Below the pieces are notes generated by a model. It saw only the letters and a program-made list of their open reading frames with translations. It was not told the origin of the DNA and did no database searches. Both the position numbers and the translations under genes were made by a program. Shown here piece after piece: positions 13,092-14,729 of a DNA stretch of 14,729 bases. The DNA comes from Ruminococcaceae bacterium UBA1405. Its GTDB lineage: Bacteria > Bacillota > Clostridia > Oscillospirales > Ruminococcaceae. Location of the stretch: assembly GCA_002305685.1 (NCBI GenBank), contig DBQB01000004.1, positions 1-14,729 of the forward strand, read 5' to 3'. Position 1 is the stretch's first letter. The number at the start of each line of letters is the position of its first letter.

Positions 13092-14405
13092 TTAGAACCG
13101 ATACTGTCCGTCCTTCACAGCGGTAACCCCGCTCTGATAGAAGGCGGCAATTCCATCGATCATATACTGTACATCCTGTGTACCGGCAGTCTCGTAGCTG
13201 GAATGCATGGCCAGCTGAGGCAGACCGATGTCGATGGTGTTGAGGGATACATGGCTGTTGGAGATGTTGCCCAGTGTTCCGCCGCCCATCATATCGGAGC
13301 GGTTGACAAAGGTTTGCACCGGTACCCCGGCCCGCTGGCAGATGGCCTTGAAGATGGCCCCGGAAACCCCGTCGGTGGTGTATTTCTGGCGGGCGTTGTA
13401 TTTGATGACGATGCCTTTGTTGATAAAGACCTGGTTGGTGGGGTCGGTGAGTTCGGGATGGTTGGGGTGTACCGCATGGGCGTTGTCGGCGGAGAGCATC
13501 ATGCTGGAAGCGACGGCGGTGTAGTACTCCTCCTCCGTCTGTCCCAGTCCCAGGGTGATGCGGCGCAGCACATCGTAAAGCAGGGTGGAATCGGCGCCCT
13601 GTTTGGTGGTGCTGCCTACCTCCTCGTTGTCAAAGACACAGCACAGCGGGATGCCATGCAGGGTTTTGACGTCGCAGCGCAAAAACGCCTGCAAGGAGGT
13701 GTAGGCGCATTCCAGGTTATCCAGCTTGGGCGCGGAGATATACTCCCCATTTTTGCCCCAAACGGTGCCGGGCATCCGGTTGTAGAGGAACAGGTCGGTG
13801 TCCAGAATCTCCTGCTGCTGTACCCCGGCGGTGCTGGCGATCTCTGCAAGGAATCCGCCGGAAGCTTCCCCATCCCCGTACAGGGGAAGCATATCCACCT
13901 GAGGATTGTATTTTACCCCGTCGTTGGCCTGGCGGTTCATATGGATGGCCACATTGGGAATGAGCACCATATCCCGATCCACCTTCACCAGCCGGGTGGC
14001 AACCCCATCGCCGGTGCGCACCACAATCCGTCCGGCTACCGACAGCGGGCGGTCCATCCAGGAGGCGCAGAGCATTCCGCCATACATCTCGGTATTGAGC
14101 TGGGTATAGTTTCCCCGCACCGAGATTTCCGCGTTGGATTTGATCTTAAAGGTAGGGGAATCGCAGTGGCTGGCGACAATCTGAAATCCGGACCAGTCCT
14201 TGGCGGTGGGAAGCATGAAGGCGATGATGGAGGAAAGGTTGCGGGTTACATAGTATTTTTCTCCCGGCCTTAGCGTCCAGCGGGCACTCTCCTCCAGCGC
14301 GTGAAACCCTTGGGCATCCAGCTCTTTGCGAATGGTTTCCACGGCATGGAATGGGGTGGGGGACTGGCGCAGGAAGGCAAACAATTTTTCTACGGATGGA
14401 GTCAT
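13092..14405 (-). CDS. apeB: M18 family zinc aminopeptidase
   Basis: A 437-residue cytoplasmic metallopeptidase that removes N-terminal residues, in this family often acidic or hydrophobic ones, from peptides. The two-metal site of the M18 family is complete: Ala-Ser-His80-Cys-Asp82-Ser-Pro, Lys-Leu-Asp229-Asn, Phe-Asp-Asn-Glu261-Glu262-Val-Gly-Ser, Ser-Ala-Asp307-Asn-Ala-His, and Met-His401-Ser-Ser-Tyr-Glu near the C terminus. Residue roles are assigned by family comparison. Length is normal. The ATG at 14405 has AGGCGG 7 bases upstream. It is a single-gene unit with its own promoter and terminator. The family is sure; the symbol follows common use for bacterial M18 members, and substrate preference is not readable. 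Confidence 0.93.
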   Translation of the reverse strand: MTPSVEKLFAFLRQSPTPFHAVETIRKELDAQGFHALEESARWTLRPGEKYYVTRNLSSIIAFMLPTAKDWSGFQIVASHCDSPTFKIKSNAEISVRGNYTQLNTEMYGGMLCASWMDRPLSVAGRIVVRTGDGVATRLVKVDRDMVLIPNVAIHMNRQANDGVKYNPQVDMLPLYGDGEASGGFLAEIASTAGVQQQEILDTDLFLYNRMPGTVWGKNGEYISAPKLDNLECAYTSLQAFLRCDVKTLHGIPLCCVFDNEEVGSTTKQGADSTLLYDVLRRITLGLGQTEEEYYTAVASSMMLSADNAHAVHPNHPELTDPTNQVFINKGIVIKYNARQKYTTDGVSGAIFKAICQRAGVPVQTFVNRSDMMGGGTLGNISNSHVSLNTIDIGLPQLAMHSSYETAGTQDVQYMIDGIAAFYQSGVTAVKDGQYRF

Positions 14406-14460
14406 GGCAGATCCGCCTTTCTATGGTTTATTTCCGTTGGTGTTTTTTGTTTCATCTCAA

Positions 14461-14488
14461 ATTATAGGACAGCGGCGGCAAATGTCAA
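14461..14488 (-). promoter_or_regulatory. Promoter of the M18 aminopeptidase gene
   Basis: On the minus strand a perfect TTGACA (complement of 14483-14488) and a perfect TATAAT (complement of 14461-14466) are 16 bases apart. Transcription would start near 14454, about 50 bases before the ATG. Confidence 0.85.
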
Positions 14489-14498
14489 CCGTGCTGTA

Positions 14499-14527
14499 TT
14501 TACAAACTGATGGGAATGTGCGATAAT
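14499..14527 (+). promoter_or_regulatory. Promoter of the TPP-riboswitch transcript
   Basis: TTTACA (14499-14504) and GATAAT (14522-14527) are 17 bases apart. Transcription would start near 14534, just before the riboswitch. Its -35 is only 10 bases from the -35 of the divergent aminopeptidase promoter. Confidence 0.7.
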
Positions 14528-14550
14528 ACTGGCAGATCAAAAAGTCCATA

Positions 14551-14676
14551 CACTGGGGGAGCTTGTAAACAGGCTGAGAGGAAACATCCCTGCGATGCGT
14601 GCTGCTGGCAGCTGTGCCGGCAGATTCCGGGAAAGTTTCGACCCTTTCACCGGTCCAGGGTAATGCCGACATGGGA
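14551..14676 (+). ncRNA. TPP riboswitch (THI element)
   Basis: The conserved blocks of the thiamine pyrophosphate aptamer appear in order: GGGGGAGC (14555-14562), a GCTTGT/ACAGGC helix, CTGAGAGG (14574-14581), a variable extended arm, GACCCTTT (14640-14647), then ACCGGTCCAGGGTAATGCCG and ATGGGAA, the hallmark 3' half. The CGG/CCG helix around the TAATG bulge is intact. TPP binding normally shuts off thiamine synthesis or uptake genes, so the gene beyond the right edge is predicted to be thiamine-related. The closing P1 helix is not obvious to me. Confidence 0.93.
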
Positions 14677-14685
14677 ATGAGGATG

Positions 14686-14722
14686 AGAGGGGGTGTACAG
14701 CCGTTGTGATATGCTCCCTTCT
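14686..14722 (+). promoter_or_regulatory. Possible expression-platform hairpin of the TPP riboswitch
   Basis: AGAGGGGG (14686-14693) can pair with TCCCTTCT (14715-14722) over 8 bases with two G-T pairs. It lies right after the aptamer, where a switch helix is expected, but the window ends before a start codon or T run can be seen. Confidence 0.3.
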
Positions 14723-14729
14723 AGGTAGA

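Noticed and set aside
13062..14273. A 403-codon open frame on the plus strand over the aminopeptidase
   Set aside because: The minus-strand M18 gene has every catalytic motif plus promoter and terminator; the plus-strand frame is a codon-bias shadow.
1..14729. CRISPR arrays, insertion sequences, tRNA or rRNA genes
   Set aside because: I saw no regularly spaced repeats, transposase motifs, terminal inverted repeats or conserved tRNA/rRNA blocks.

Overview
The window looks like chromosomal DNA from an anaerobic, fairly GC-rich member of the Clostridia, probably an Oscillospirales/Ruminococcaceae-type gut Firmicute. This is inferred from the gene families, the strong AGGAGG-type ribosome binding sites, the frequent GTG/TTG starts, the TPP-riboswitch style and a Na+-type c subunit. 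I see no transposase, integrase, CRISPR array, tRNA or rRNA.

Layout, left to right. (1) Positions 1-92: the probable tail of an upstream gene and a strong terminator. (2) An Rrf2-family regulator (183-614) behind a near-perfect sigma-A promoter. (3) A divergent pair: a LysR-type regulator (735-1631, minus) and a MATE efflux transporter (1810-3180, plus). They share a control region with a T-N11-A palindrome and opposed promoters. (4) malQ, a GH77 4-alpha-glucanotransferase (3505-5145), with its own promoter, a foldable leader and an unusual Lys/Ser/Pro-rich insertion. (5) A complete F-type ATP synthase operon (5215-12309) in the order atpZ-like, atpI, atpB, atpE, atpF, atpH, atpA, atpG, atpD, atpC, closed by a strong terminator at 12381-12430. 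(6) An AT-richer GNAT acetyltransferase (12487-12933). (7) An M18 aminopeptidase on the minus strand (13092-14405) with its own promoter and terminator. (8) Back-to-back with it, a promoter and TPP riboswitch (about 14551-14676) that must control a thiamine-related gene beyond the right edge.

The ATP synthase operon dominates the window. Genes for Fo (a, c, b) precede those for F1 (delta, alpha, gamma, beta, epsilon), with two small membrane assembly genes first. Spacing is tight and often overlapping. The c subunit carries the full Na+-ligand set known from Ilyobacter tartaricus (Gln29, Val60, Glu62, Ser63, Thr64, Tyr67), so the enzyme is predicted to be Na+-coupled. Epsilon carries an IDxxRA ATP-binding motif.

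Three points deserve a second look. atpG is split by a one-base frameshift in an A5 run. A previously hidden 24-codon ORF exactly bridges the atpD stop and the atpC start. malQ has an insertion of about 50 residues between otherwise conserved blocks. Nothing in the window is clearly a new multi-gene system; the novelty candidates are these local anomalies inside otherwise recognisable genes.
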